Source: an uncultured Eubacteriales bacterium
Lineage (GTDB): Bacteria; Bacillota; Clostridia; Christensenellales; Borkfalkiaceae
Direction of reading: 5' to 3'
NCBI GenBank assembly: GCA_900549005.1
Contig: URMT01000089.1
Coordinates: forward strand, 1-6,861
Length of the DNA: 6,861 bases
Numbering within the stretch: position 1 is the stretch's first letter; each line of letters opens with the position of its first letter. Both the position numbers and the translations under genes were made by a program. The notes beneath the pieces were generated by a model. It made no database searches, was not told the origin of the DNA, and saw only the letters and a program-made list of their open reading frames with translations. Positions 1 through 6,578 of the stretch are shown in pieces.

Positions 1-1
1 C

Positions 2-508
2 GCGCTCGTAATCCTCGTTGCGGTGATGGTATATGCGATAGCCCGCTATAAAAAGCTGGGCCTCGTGTTCTCGCTTATGGCGCTTCTGTTCGCCTCTGCG
101 GTAATAGCCGTCGTATATCTCGTCGGCACCACGCTCACCACGGCGGGCGCGCTCGTCGCGGTGCTCTGCTTCGCAATGTTCTCTGGCTGCAACTTCTGGT
201 CGTACGAGGCAATAAGGCGCGAAAGCAAAGAGGGCAGAACGATACCCGCTTCTGTAAAGCTCGGCTATAAAAAGACGTTCACCGGCATACTCGATTTGCA
301 CATCGTGCTTCTCGTAATATCCATAATGCTCGCCCTCATCTGCACGGGCGAAGCGGCTGCCTGCGGTATGATACTTCTTATAGGCACGCTCGCGTCGTAT
401 GTTCTGCATTGGTTCACGCGCTTTATGTGGTACGTAAATATGGCCCCCGCGCGCGACAAATACAAATTCTGCGGCTTCAAGAGGGAGGTAATTGACGACG
501 ATGAATAA
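2..508 (+). CDS. secD: SecD C-terminal membrane domain (5' truncated by window edge)
   Basis: Protein-export subunit SecD, which with SecF assists SecYEG in pulling secreted proteins across the membrane. The frame is open from base 2, so the true start and the large external P1 domain lie outside the window; the GTG/ATG at 23-28 are internal codons inside a membrane helix. Numbering residues from base 23, hydrophobic segments lie near 14-34, 39-59, 88-107 and 112-135. Family landmarks are visible: GTTLTTAG for the usual GATLTLPG, YEAIRRESKEG for ERIREELREG, and GILD for the TILDAN segment. The stretch that normally reads AVDAN is FSGCN, so the conserved membrane Asp (E. coli D519 as I recall it) is Gly at residue 55 (bases 185-187), and the DANLTT segment reads DLHIVL. 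The protein ends in an acidic tail, and the gene overlaps secF by 8 bases, suggesting coupled translation. Assignment to SecD is firm from motif spacing and the secF neighbour; normal proton-driven function is doubtful. Confidence 0.87.
   Translation, partial: ALVILVAVMVYAIARYKKLGLVFSLMALLFASAVIAVVYLVGTTLTTAGALVAVLCFAMFSGCNFWSYEAIRRESKEGRTIPASVKLGYKKTFTGILDLHIVLLVISIMLALICTGEAAACGMILLIGTLASYVLHWFTRFMWYVNMAPARDKYKFCGFKREVIDDDE
482..489 (+). promoter_or_regulatory. Shine-Dalgarno site that sets the secF start
   Basis: AGGGAGGT lies inside the end of secD. It is 11 bases from the ATG at 501 but only 2 from an in-frame TTG at 492, which is too close. The site therefore favours ATG 501 as the secF start. 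It also shows that this organism does use Shine-Dalgarno sites, which matters because recJ and rel have none that I can see. Confidence 0.75.
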
Positions 509-1496
509 GTTAAAAATTTCCTCTAAAATGCACCTCTTCATAATAATATCCACGGTTATCGTGGCAATAGGCCTCGCCGTGGGGCTGGTGTGCCAGTTCG
601 TGGCAAACGGATTCTTCAACCCCGGCGAAAATTATTTGTCTTACAAGGCCGTAAAGGTTCTTTATTCCGACCTTCAAATATCTTCCGAAAGGGTGGAAGA
701 AATCTGCGAACAGGCCTTTGCAGACAGCGGCGTAGACTACTATACCGTAGTTACGGCCGAAAACGCTTCGGGCGAAGAGGTGGAATACAGGTTCGTAACG
801 GGGGTAGACAGCGAAGCTCTCTCCTCCGCCGCACAGAGCATTCAGTCCTCGGTGCAGGGCGAATATTCGCTGGCGTCTGCATCATTCACCGAATACAACG
901 CCGAGTTCGGCGGCACCGACGATATGATGTACGCAGGCATAGCGCTTGCGGCCGCAATAGCCTTCCAGTTCCTCTATTTCATAATAAGGTATAAATTCAC
1001 GATGGCGGTTGCGGCGTTCGTCGCAGACCTCCACAATCTGCTCATATTCTATGCGGTGCTTGCAATCACGCGCGTACAGGTTTCCCTCGCGGTGGTGGCG
1101 CTCTCCGTGCTGGTTGTGCTTCTTACTATGGTCGGCTGTGCCGTGCTGTTCGATAAGATGCGCAAAAATTTCAGGCAGGACAGCTACAAGGCAATGCCCT
1201 CGTTCGAGCAGGTAGACGCCTCCTTGGGCGAAGGTTTCCCGCTCGTTACGCTGATAAACGTAATAGTTGCCGCGTCGGCGCTTGTAATGCTCGTGTTCGG
1301 GCTTGTGTCGGGCGGTCTGTACGGTCTGTTTATGCCCTGCGCCGCAGTAATAATCGGCGCTGCGGTATGCGAATACGGCACGCTCTTCTTTGTGCCTGCG
1401 GTGTACTCGCGCCTCAAACTGCGCGCCGACGAACACGCCGCCAAAAAGGTGCAGAAATACAGCGGAGCCAAGAAGGCTGAAAAGGTTGCCGAATAA
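501..1496 (+). CDS. secF: Divergent SecF protein-export membrane subunit
   Basis: SecF, partner of SecD in the ancillary Sec complex. From ATG 501 it has 331 residues, close to the usual size (about 320 in E. coli). Order: membrane helix 10-33, an external domain about 38-140, then a five-helix bundle from about 143 to 303 and a basic tail. Recognisable landmarks are IRYKFTMAVAAFVADLHN (162-179), matching the RF..alAAiiAliHD segment, and LFDKMRKNF (216-224), matching VFDRIRENL. Several conserved positions are changed: HD is HN (178-179), the NDT Asp is Gly 212 (E. coli D213), and the Arg of the SLTQTLHRT segment is Leu 248 (E. coli R247). The GIDFtGG signature after the first helix is unrecognisable. 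A TTG at 492 would add three residues but sits too near the ribosome site. ATG 501 overlaps the secD stop. The gene is followed at once by a terminator, so it ends the Sec operon. It could be a specialised SecF paralogue rather than the housekeeping copy. Confidence 0.85.
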   Translation: MNKLKISSKMHLFIIISTVIVAIGLAVGLVCQFVANGFFNPGENYLSYKAVKVLYSDLQISSERVEEICEQAFADSGVDYYTVVTAENASGEEVEYRFVTGVDSEALSSAAQSIQSSVQGEYSLASASFTEYNAEFGGTDDMMYAGIALAAAIAFQFLYFIIRYKFTMAVAAFVADLHNLLIFYAVLAITRVQVSLAVVALSVLVVLLTMVGCAVLFDKMRKNFRQDSYKAMPSFEQVDASLGEGFPLVTLINVIVAASALVMLVFGLVSGGLYGLFMPCAAVIIGAAVCEYGTLFFVPAVYSRLKLRADEHAAKKVQKYSGAKKAEKVAE

Positions 1497-1506
1497 AAAA
1501 AGGCAT

Positions 1507-1536
1507 AAAAGGCGGGGCTTTCCCTCGCCTTTTTTT
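1507..1536 (+). terminator. Intrinsic terminator after secF
   Basis: Starting 11 bases after the secF stop, AGGCG (1510-1514) pairs with CGCCT (1526-1530) and GGG (1515-1517) with CCC (1522-1524), with one bulged T and a CTTT loop. A run of T follows (1530-1536), and upstream A bases can lengthen the stem. It separates the sec operon from recJ. Confidence 0.85.
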
Positions 1537-1594
1537 GCTTATTTAACGTAATTTTGCGGGCGAATGTTCTGCACGTCCGCATTTTTGCCCCGAA

Positions 1595-1623
1595 TATAGT
1601 TTTACCGCGCAATTTTTGCGCGG
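1595..1623 (+). promoter_or_regulatory. Possible recJ -10 box plus perfect 8-bp leader hairpin
   Basis: TATAGT (1595-1600) is a five-of-six match to a -10 box, but no convincing -35 box lies 16-18 bases upstream, so the promoter call is weak. CCGCGCAA (1605-1612) pairs perfectly with TTGCGCGG (1616-1623) around a TTT loop. No T run follows, so it is not a terminator. If the -10 box is real, transcription would start at or inside the hairpin, giving an mRNA with a structured 5' end and only 3 bases between stem and ATG 1627. The hairpin is certain in sequence; its role is inference. Confidence 0.45.
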
Positions 1624-1626
1624 CAT

Positions 1627-3954
1627 ATGTCAATAAACGCAATGAAGAGAATATTACCGGAATTCCAGTTCAACAGCAGTCAGCTCGAACAAATAAAAAC
1701 GCTTGCCTCTGCCTGCGGACTTACGCAGACGGCGGCGGCCATACTTTTCGGCAGGGGGGTCGATACTGCGGAAAAGGCCGAAGCATTTATGCACCCTTCG
1801 CGCGCCCACTTCATATCTCCATTTAAGATGCAGGGGATGAGCGAAGCGTGCAACCTCATACGCCGCGCGCGCGACGAGGAGTGGGACGTGCTCGTCTACG
1901 GCGACTACGACGCCGACGGCGTGTGCGCCGCCACGATAATGGGCGGCGCCTTAAAAGATTTCGGCGTAAACGTGCAGGTGTACGTTCCCGAACGCAAAAG
2001 CGGCTACGGCGTCACCGTCGCAGCCATCGACGAGATATTCGAAGACTATTTCCCCCAGCTCGTAATCACCGTAGACTGCGGCATATCCAACGCCGAAGAG
2101 GTGGAATACCTCAAAGATAGCGGGTGCGAAGTCATAGTCACCGACCACCACGAACTGCCCGAAAATATTCCCGACTGCATCTGCATAAACCCCAAGTTTG
2201 CCGACGGCTACCCGTACGACAATCTGTGCGGCGCGGGCGTGGCGTTCAAAGTGGCGTGCGCCCTGTGCGGCAAAGAGGCGTATAAATACCTCGACTTCGC
2301 CGCCCTCGCAACCGTTGCCGACAGCGTTCCCCTTATGGGCGAAAACCGCGATATCGTTGCCGAGGGGCTGAAACTTATAAACACTTCGCCCAAAAAGTGC
2401 TTTTCAAACTTTCTTACAAAGTCGCAGGAGAGTGCCGACGCGCACACCCTGGCGTTCACCATCGCGCCCAAAATCAACGCGGCGGGCAGAATGGGCGATG
2501 CCGCTTCCGCGCTCGCGCTGTTTTCTGAAACGGACGAAAAGGCCGTGTTCGACCTTTCGGCCCGCCTCACGGCGTACAATCAGGAGCGCCAGCAGCGCTG
2601 CGACGAATTGTACGCCCAGGCAAAGGCAAAACTTGCTCTGCGCGGCGCCTACGGCAGGGTGATAATGCTGTGGGACGAAAGCTGGAATTCGGGCTTCGTC
2701 GGCATAGTCGCCGCACGCCTCGCAGAAGAATACGGCAGGCCCGTAATACTCTTCGTGAACAACGGCGGAATGTTAAAAGGCTCGGCGCGCAGCATAGAGG
2801 GGGTCAACATATTCGAAGCCCTTCGCGCCTGCTCTGAATTTATAAGCGAATTCGGCGGACACTCGCAGGCGGCGGGCGTAAACGTTTCGGAAGAAAATTT
2901 CGCCCTCCTCGAAGAGGCGATGAATAACTATATGGAGGAGAAGTACACCGCCGAGGACTTCATTCCCACCATATATATAAGCGGCGGATTCGGCGACGAG
3001 AATGCAATCAGGCTCTCGCACGAGCTCGAAATGTTTGAACCGTACGGTGTCGGCAACAAGCGTCCGCTGTTCTGCGCCGAGGTAACCGCGTGCAAGCCCC
3101 GCCCCATAAAGCCGCTTTCATCCCACCTCACGTTCAAATGCGGCGCTTTGGAGATGATGTATTTCGGCGGTGCAAAATATACCGAAGTATTGTCAAGCCC
3201 CGCACCCAAAAAACTTGTTTTTGAATATAACGTGTCGCGCTTCCGCGGCAGGGAATATATCCGCGGTTTCGTTCGCGACGTCATATACGATTCCGACTGC
3301 GGCGCATACGCGGGCGACTACATAGCCGCAAACGCCGTAATGCGCGCCGCGCTCCCTTCTGCAAATCTTTCGCCCGAATACAAAACGCGCGAAGAGATAG
3401 ACCGAATAATGGGTCAGGAGAGCGCCGGCTACGGCACTCTGTACGTGGCGGAGGAATATTCCACGCTCGCAAAATACAAGAACAGCAAAAAGTATTTTGC
3501 CGATATCTTCAACCTCTCCTCCCGCAACCTCGCCGATACCATAATCGTCGCTCCCAGGCCCGACTGCGACTTTTCGGGTTACAGGCGCATAATCTGGCTC
3601 GACAGACCTTTCAGCGTTCCGTTTGCTTCAACCGAGGGCAAAGAGGTTATAATATGTTCTGATACAGACGGCACCGCACCCCTCAAATCGCTCGACTGCT
3701 CGCGCGAAGGGCTTCTGTCGGTATTTGCATACCTCGCGGCAAACGCAGGCAACATCGAGGGCGCAACGGCCGAAGAGGTGGCATTTTCTTCAAAACTGCC
3801 GTTTGCGGCGGGACAGTTACTGTTCGCCTTGAAGGTGTTTGAAGAGCTCGGCCTCATATCTTTCGACGATATGCACCTGGTTGTGTACAGGGGAGTAAAA
3901 ACCGACCTCAAAAATTCTGCGCTGTACAGCGCCGTCGCACAGCTTTCGGCCTGA
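1627..3954 (+). CDS. recJ: Single-strand-specific 5'-3' exonuclease RecJ, Gram-positive long form
   Basis: RecJ degrades single-stranded DNA 5' to 3' in recombination, mismatch and base-excision repair, using metal ions held by DHH-family Asp/His residues. Of 775 residues, the DHH core shows YGDYDADGV (91-99), VDCGIS (149-154), VTDHHELP (171-178), LCGAGVAFK (200-208) and ATVADSVPL (228-236). The DHHA1 part shows GFVGIVAARLAEEYGRPVI (356-374), GSARSIEG (385-392) and GGHSQAAG (410-417). A predicted OB-fold for DNA binding follows (about 447-555), then about 220 residues typical of the extra C-terminal region of Gram-positive RecJ (about 780 residues, against 577 in E. coli). All core metal ligands are present, so it should be active. 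Start: an in-frame TAG at 1597 excludes anything earlier. ATG 1642 (MKRILPE) resembles usual RecJ N-termini and clears the leader hairpin by 18 bases, so it may be the true start. Neither ATG has a Shine-Dalgarno site. Terminators on both sides suggest a single-gene transcript. Confidence 0.96.
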   Translation: MSINAMKRILPEFQFNSSQLEQIKTLASACGLTQTAAAILFGRGVDTAEKAEAFMHPSRAHFISPFKMQGMSEACNLIRRARDEEWDVLVYGDYDADGVCAATIMGGALKDFGVNVQVYVPERKSGYGVTVAAIDEIFEDYFPQLVITVDCGISNAEEVEYLKDSGCEVIVTDHHELPENIPDCICINPKFADGYPYDNLCGAGVAFKVACALCGKEAYKYLDFAALATVADSVPLMGENRDIVAEGLKLINTSPKKCFSNFLTKSQESADAHTLAFTIAPKINAAGRMGDAASALALFSETDEKAVFDLSARLTAYNQERQQRCDELYAQAKAKLALRGAYGRVIMLWDESWNSGFVGIVAARLAEEYGRPVILFVNNGGMLKGSARSIEGVNIFEALRACSEFISEFGGHSQAAGVNVSEENFALLEEAMNNYMEEKYTAEDFIPTIYISGGFGDENAIRLSHELEMFEPYGVGNKRPLFCAEVTACKPRPIKPLSSHLTFKCGALEMMYFGGAKYTEVLSSPAPKKLVFEYNVSRFRGREYIRGFVRDVIYDSDCGAYAGDYIAANAVMRAALPSANLSPEYKTREEIDRIMGQESAGYGTLYVAEEYSTLAKYKNSKKYFADIFNLSSRNLADTIIVAPRPDCDFSGYRRIIWLDRPFSVPFASTEGKEVIICSDTDGTAPLKSLDCSREGLLSVFAYLAANAGNIEGATAEEVAFSSKLPFAAGQLLFALKVFEELGLISFDDMHLVVYRGVKTDLKNSALYSAVAQLSA

Positions 3955-3970
3955 CTTGCGGGCAAGTTTT
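3954..3970 (+). terminator. Weak candidate terminator overlapping the recJ stop
   Basis: ACTTG (3954-3958) and CAAGT (3963-3967) form a 5-bp stem with a CGGG loop, followed by TTT and then a C/T-rich run. The stem begins on the last base of the recJ stop codon. It is short and only half GC, so termination is probably incomplete; the structure at 4058-4105 is a better candidate. Confidence 0.35.
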
Positions 3971-4010
3971 CTCTCTTTGGCATTTCTACTCGCGCAACGC
4001 CCAAACACTT

Positions 4011-4033
4011 TGTTATTCCGCCCAAGCGCAGCC
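4011..4033 (+). repeat. Partial copy of dispersed hairpin repeat
   Basis: These 23 bases, starting TGTTATTCCG and ending GCGCAGCC, match 4045-4069 at 20 of 23 aligned positions with one 2-base gap. The copy lies 34 bases upstream of the full element and lacks the right arm, so it looks like a truncated or decayed tandem relative. Confidence 0.55.
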
Positions 4034-4044
4034 TCCAATCACCC

Positions 4045-4086
4045 TGTCATTTCGACCAAGGGCGCAGCCCGCGTGGAGAAATCTCA
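4045..4086. repeat. Dispersed hairpin-forming repeat, short version
   Basis: The element runs from TGTCATTTCGA to GAAATCTCA. ATTTC (4049-4053) pairs with GAAAT (4078-4082), CCA (4056-4058) with TGG (4074-4076), and GGGC (4060-4063) with GCCC (4067-4070) around a GCA loop. A longer relative with matching ends lies at 6639-6732. The general form, TGTCATT...GAGCGAAG...AATCTC, resembles short palindromic repeats I recall from many bacterial genomes. A mobile origin is likely but not shown here. Confidence 0.7.
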
Positions 4087-4105
4087 TCGCCCTTTTATTT
4101 TTATT
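4058..4105 (+). terminator. Probable recJ terminator built on the repeat
   Basis: AAGGGCG (4058-4064) pairs with CGCCCTT (4088-4094), and TTTTATTTTTATT runs from 4093 to 4105. The 23-base loop is long, and this stem competes with the repeat's own internal hairpin, which uses the same GGGC. The repeat thus seems to provide half of a terminator between recJ and rel. Confidence 0.5.
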
Positions 4106-4112
4106 CAAAGTA

Positions 4113-4141
4113 TTGAATTTGTTGCGTATCTGTTGTATAAT
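4113..4141 (+). promoter_or_regulatory. Sigma-70/A promoter for rel
   Basis: TTGAAT (4113-4118), a 17-base spacer and a perfect TATAAT (4136-4141) form the best promoter in the window. Transcription would start near 4148, leaving a leader of about 50 bases. No extended -10 TG is present at the right place. Confidence 0.8.
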
Positions 4142-4149
4142 GTATTAAA

Positions 4150-4185
4150 GGCGCCGCTGCGCTTATGCTTTTGCGCGGTGCTGCC
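4150..4185 (+). promoter_or_regulatory. Strong 5'-leader hairpin of rel
   Basis: GGCGCCGCTGCGC (4150-4162) folds on GCGCGGTGCTGCC (4173-4185) around a 10-base loop: 13 stacked positions with three G-U pairs and one C-C mismatch. It begins within a few bases of the predicted transcription start. The 13 bases between stem and ATG end in six T and contain no Shine-Dalgarno site. The T run is 7 bases beyond the stem, so it is not a standard terminator. It could act in mRNA stability or translation control (inference). Confidence 0.6.
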
Positions 4186-4198
4186 AATCTGATTTTTT

Positions 4199-6331
4199 AT
4201 GAAGAACGTTTTAGACAAGATTTACGAAAATTATCCCGAAGAGGAGCGCGAAATGCTCCTTTCGGCGTATAAATATGCCGAACAGATGCACTCAAACCAG
4301 AAGCGTGCGTCAGGCGAGCCGTACTTCACGCACCCCTGCGCCGTGGCGGAGATACTCATAGACCTCGGCCTCGACGCGCCGACTGTCGCCGCGGCGTTTC
4401 TTCACGACGTAATAGAGGATACGCCCGCCACCAAGGACGACATAATCTCCCGCTTCGGGCAGGAGGTGTACACCCTTGTAGACGGCGTCACCAAGCTCGA
4501 TAAAATTCACTACCAGACGCACGAAGAAGAGGATATCGAAAATTTCCGCAAAATTTTCGTGGCGATGGCAAACGACGTGCGCGTAATCATAATAAAACTT
4601 GCCGACAGGCTTCACAATATGCGCTCTTTGAACTTTCTCTCCGTCGAAAGGCAGCAGAGAATCGCCAAAGAGACGCTCGAAATCTATACCCCGCTCGCAG
4701 GCAGGCTGGGTATTTCGCAGATGAAGTGCGAGCTCGAAGATTTGTGCCTCAAATACCTCGACCCCACCGCATACGAATACCTCGTCACCAACATTCATCA
4801 AAAACTCGAAGAGCGCCGCTCGTTCATCGATACCTGCGTGAAAGAGCTCAAAGAGATGCTCGACGAAAGCGGCATAAAGGGCGAAGTTTTCGGCAGGCCC
4901 AAGCACTTCTTTTCCATCTATAAAAAGATGAAGAACACGGGCAAGACGCTCGACCAGATTTACGATTTGTCCGCCGTGCGCGTAATCGTCAACACCACCG
5001 AAGAATGTTACGAAGTGCTCGGCAAAATTCACAAAAAGTGGAAGCCCGTGCCCGGCAGAATAAAAGACTATATTGCAATGCCCAAGCGCAATATGTACCA
5101 GTCTTTGCACACCACGGTTGTAACCGACTTCGGCCAGATTTTTGAAATTCAGATAAGAACTTTCGAAATGCACCATATGGCCGAATACGGTATCGCCGCG
5201 CACTGGCGCTATAAAGAGCAGAAGGGCGGGACGGACAACAATTTCGACGCGCGCCTCGCGTGGATACGCGACGTAATGGATTGGGAGGGCAGCACGGGCA
5301 GCGCCAAAGAGTTTGTAGAGAGCCTTAAAACCGACCTCTACACCAACGAACTTCTGGTGTTCACCCCGCAGGGCAAGGTAATTTCCCTCCCGCTCGAAGC
5401 CACGCCCATCGACTTTGCCTACGCCATCCATTCAGAGGTGGGAAACAAGTGCGTCGGCGCCAAGGTCAATTCCAAAATCGTGCCTTTAAACTCCGTGCTG
5501 CACACGGGCGACGTGGTGGAAATACTCACCTCGCCTAACAGCAAGGGCCCTTCGTGGGACTGGCTCAAATACGTAAAATCGGGTTCGGCGCGCGCAAAAA
5601 TACGCCAGTTCTTCAAAAAGGAGATGAAGGAAGAGAACGCGCGCACGGGTAAGGCTATGTTAGAGGCCGAAGCCAAGCGCAAGGGCTATTCCTTAAACGA
5701 CCTTTTAACGCCCGAATCGTTCGAAAAGCTCTCTAAAAAGCTGGTGTTCGCCTCTACCGACGAAATGTTCGCCTCGGTTGGCTACGGTGCCGTCAGCGTA
5801 AACCAGATACTGTTCAAACTCATCGACTACTACAAAAAAGTCGTGCCCAAGGCGCCCGACGCCTTCCCCGGAAAGAGCGGTCACGCGCCCGCGTCCAGCG
5901 TAACGGTTCGCGGAATGAGCGGCCTTATGGTGCGCTTTGCGCGCTGCTGCAACCCCGTGCCGGGCGACGACATCGTGGGATTCGTCTCGCGCGGAAGGGG
6001 CGTAATCGTCCACCGCAAAGACTGCCCCAACTTAAAGGACTACGACCCCGACCGCATACAGCCCGCGCAGTGGACGGCGGATACGGGCTCTGAATTTATC
6101 GTAGGTATGCGCGTAGTCGCCGACGACCACGACGGCCTCGTCGCATTCGTCACGTCAGAAATCGCCGCTATGCACCTCTCGCTCACGCAGATTGTTGGCA
6201 GGCTCGATAAGAACAAGCAGGCCGTAGTCGATATCAACGTGCGCCTCAACAAGCGTTCCGATTTAGACCTTCTCATCAACCACCTCAAAAGGGATAAGAG
6301 GGTGATTGATGTATATCGCACCTCAAACTAA
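4199..6331 (+). CDS. rel: Bifunctional (p)ppGpp synthetase/hydrolase, Rel (RelA/SpoT family)
   Basis: Rel makes (p)ppGpp from ATP and GDP/GTP under starvation and hydrolyses it otherwise, setting the stringent response on the ribosome. The 710 residues cover the full family architecture. The hydrolase HD domain has KRASGEP (35-41), H45, HDVIED (69-74) and KLADRLHNMRS (133-143). The synthetase domain has GRPKHFFSIYKKM (232-244), D256 in IYDL, GRIKD (286-290) and EIQIRT (316-321). Then come TGS (about 384-445, with AYAIHSEVG), a helical region, a zinc-finger-like segment with ARCCNP (C583, C584), H605 and C609, and a C-terminal ACT domain (about 632-708). The RxKD motif rather than EXDD marks the bifunctional type, and both catalytic halves look intact. 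One mild change is Ser at 143, where the family usually has Thr. ATG 4199 gives a normal N-terminus but has no Shine-Dalgarno site; U-rich sequence precedes it. It has its own promoter and leader hairpin. In many Firmicutes apt lies just upstream; here it is missing. Confidence 0.97.
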   Translation: MKNVLDKIYENYPEEEREMLLSAYKYAEQMHSNQKRASGEPYFTHPCAVAEILIDLGLDAPTVAAAFLHDVIEDTPATKDDIISRFGQEVYTLVDGVTKLDKIHYQTHEEEDIENFRKIFVAMANDVRVIIIKLADRLHNMRSLNFLSVERQQRIAKETLEIYTPLAGRLGISQMKCELEDLCLKYLDPTAYEYLVTNIHQKLEERRSFIDTCVKELKEMLDESGIKGEVFGRPKHFFSIYKKMKNTGKTLDQIYDLSAVRVIVNTTEECYEVLGKIHKKWKPVPGRIKDYIAMPKRNMYQSLHTTVVTDFGQIFEIQIRTFEMHHMAEYGIAAHWRYKEQKGGTDNNFDARLAWIRDVMDWEGSTGSAKEFVESLKTDLYTNELLVFTPQGKVISLPLEATPIDFAYAIHSEVGNKCVGAKVNSKIVPLNSVLHTGDVVEILTSPNSKGPSWDWLKYVKSGSARAKIRQFFKKEMKEENARTGKAMLEAEAKRKGYSLNDLLTPESFEKLSKKLVFASTDEMFASVGYGAVSVNQILFKLIDYYKKVVPKAPDAFPGKSGHAPASSVTVRGMSGLMVRFARCCNPVPGDDIVGFVSRGRGVIVHRKDCPNLKDYDPDRIQPAQWTADTGSEFIVGMRVVADDHDGLVAFVTSEIAAMHLSLTQIVGRLDKNKQAVVDINVRLNKRSDLDLLINHLKRDKRVIDVYRTSN

Positions 6332-6350
6332 AACGTGCAAAAACTTCGTA

Positions 6351-6411
6351 TAAGCTGCGCAATACGGTGTCGCGCTTACGGGTTTGCTCAGTCACTTACC
6401 TCAAAGTAAGC
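6351..6411. repeat. Overlapping, mutually exclusive hairpins
   Basis: TAAGC plus GCG (6351-6359, one bulged T) pairs with CGCGCTTA (6371-6378). GCTTAC (6374-6379) can instead pair with GTAAGC (6406-6411), which can also be claimed by CTTAC at 6395-6399. The same bases take part in rival stems, so only one fold can form at a time. There is no T run, so this is not a standard terminator. Confidence 0.45.
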
Positions 6412-6414
6412 TCC

Positions 6415-6475
6415 TTCGCAACATTCCGCACGCTCCTTGTCTTGCTTGCTTCTCCAAAGTTTTTGGTATGGGGGT
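6415..6475. repeat. 61-bp direct repeat, copy 1
   Basis: Begins TTCGCAACATTCCG and ends TATGGGGGT; identical over all 61 bases to 6515-6575, exactly 100 bases downstream. Each copy contains a small hairpin, CCAAA and TTTGG around GTT (6454-6466 here). After a variable stretch of 16 bases, AACCCTGCTTG (6492-6502) is also shared with the second unit. Confidence 0.95.
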
Positions 6476-6514
6476 ATGTTTTGCGGCGGGCAACCCTGCT
6501 TGAAACGTTGATAA

Positions 6515-6575
6515 TTCGCAACATTCCGCACGCTCCTTGTCTTGCTTGCTTCTCCAAAGTTTTTGGTATGGGGGT
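6515..6575. repeat. 61-bp direct repeat, copy 2
   Basis: Perfect copy of 6415-6475. Flanking bases differ at once on both sides (CC against AA before, A against G after), which fixes the repeat limits. The shared AACCCTGCTTG recurs at 6588-6598, here 12 bases after the repeat, so the unit extends beyond the 61 bases but has diverged. The perfect identity suggests a recent duplication or gene-conversion-like correction. Confidence 0.95.
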
Positions 6576-6578
6576 GTA

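Noticed and set aside
882..1436. 184-codon antisense frame inside secF
   Set aside because: Same cause: a shadow of the sense gene, rich in His, Arg and Glu as expected from antisense reading of membrane-protein codons.
2..1496. secD/secF as RND-type drug exporters
   Set aside because: The size, the split into two overlapping genes, the LFDKMRKN and YEAIRRES segments and the recJ/rel neighbours fit SecD/SecF much better.
1554..1826. 90-codon frame overlapping the recJ start
   Set aside because: It spans the leader hairpin and the recJ N-terminal coding region in another frame, with no ribosome site.
3956..4192. 78-codon open frame between recJ and rel
   Set aside because: It covers terminators, repeats and the rel promoter, has no ribosome site, and starts next to the recJ stop by chance.
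4150..4198. Intrinsic terminator or attenuator ahead of rel
   Set aside because: The T run begins 7 bases after the stem and directly precedes the start codon, and no rival antiterminator stem is evident.
4310..5431. 373-codon antisense frame inside rel
   Set aside because: It mirrors a fully conserved coding sequence; high GC leaves few stop codons on the opposite strand, and the protein resembles nothing I know.
6415..6575. Possible CRISPR array
   Set aside because: Only two units, a 61-base repeat and a 39-base gap; the internal repeat structure and lack of cas genes do not fit.
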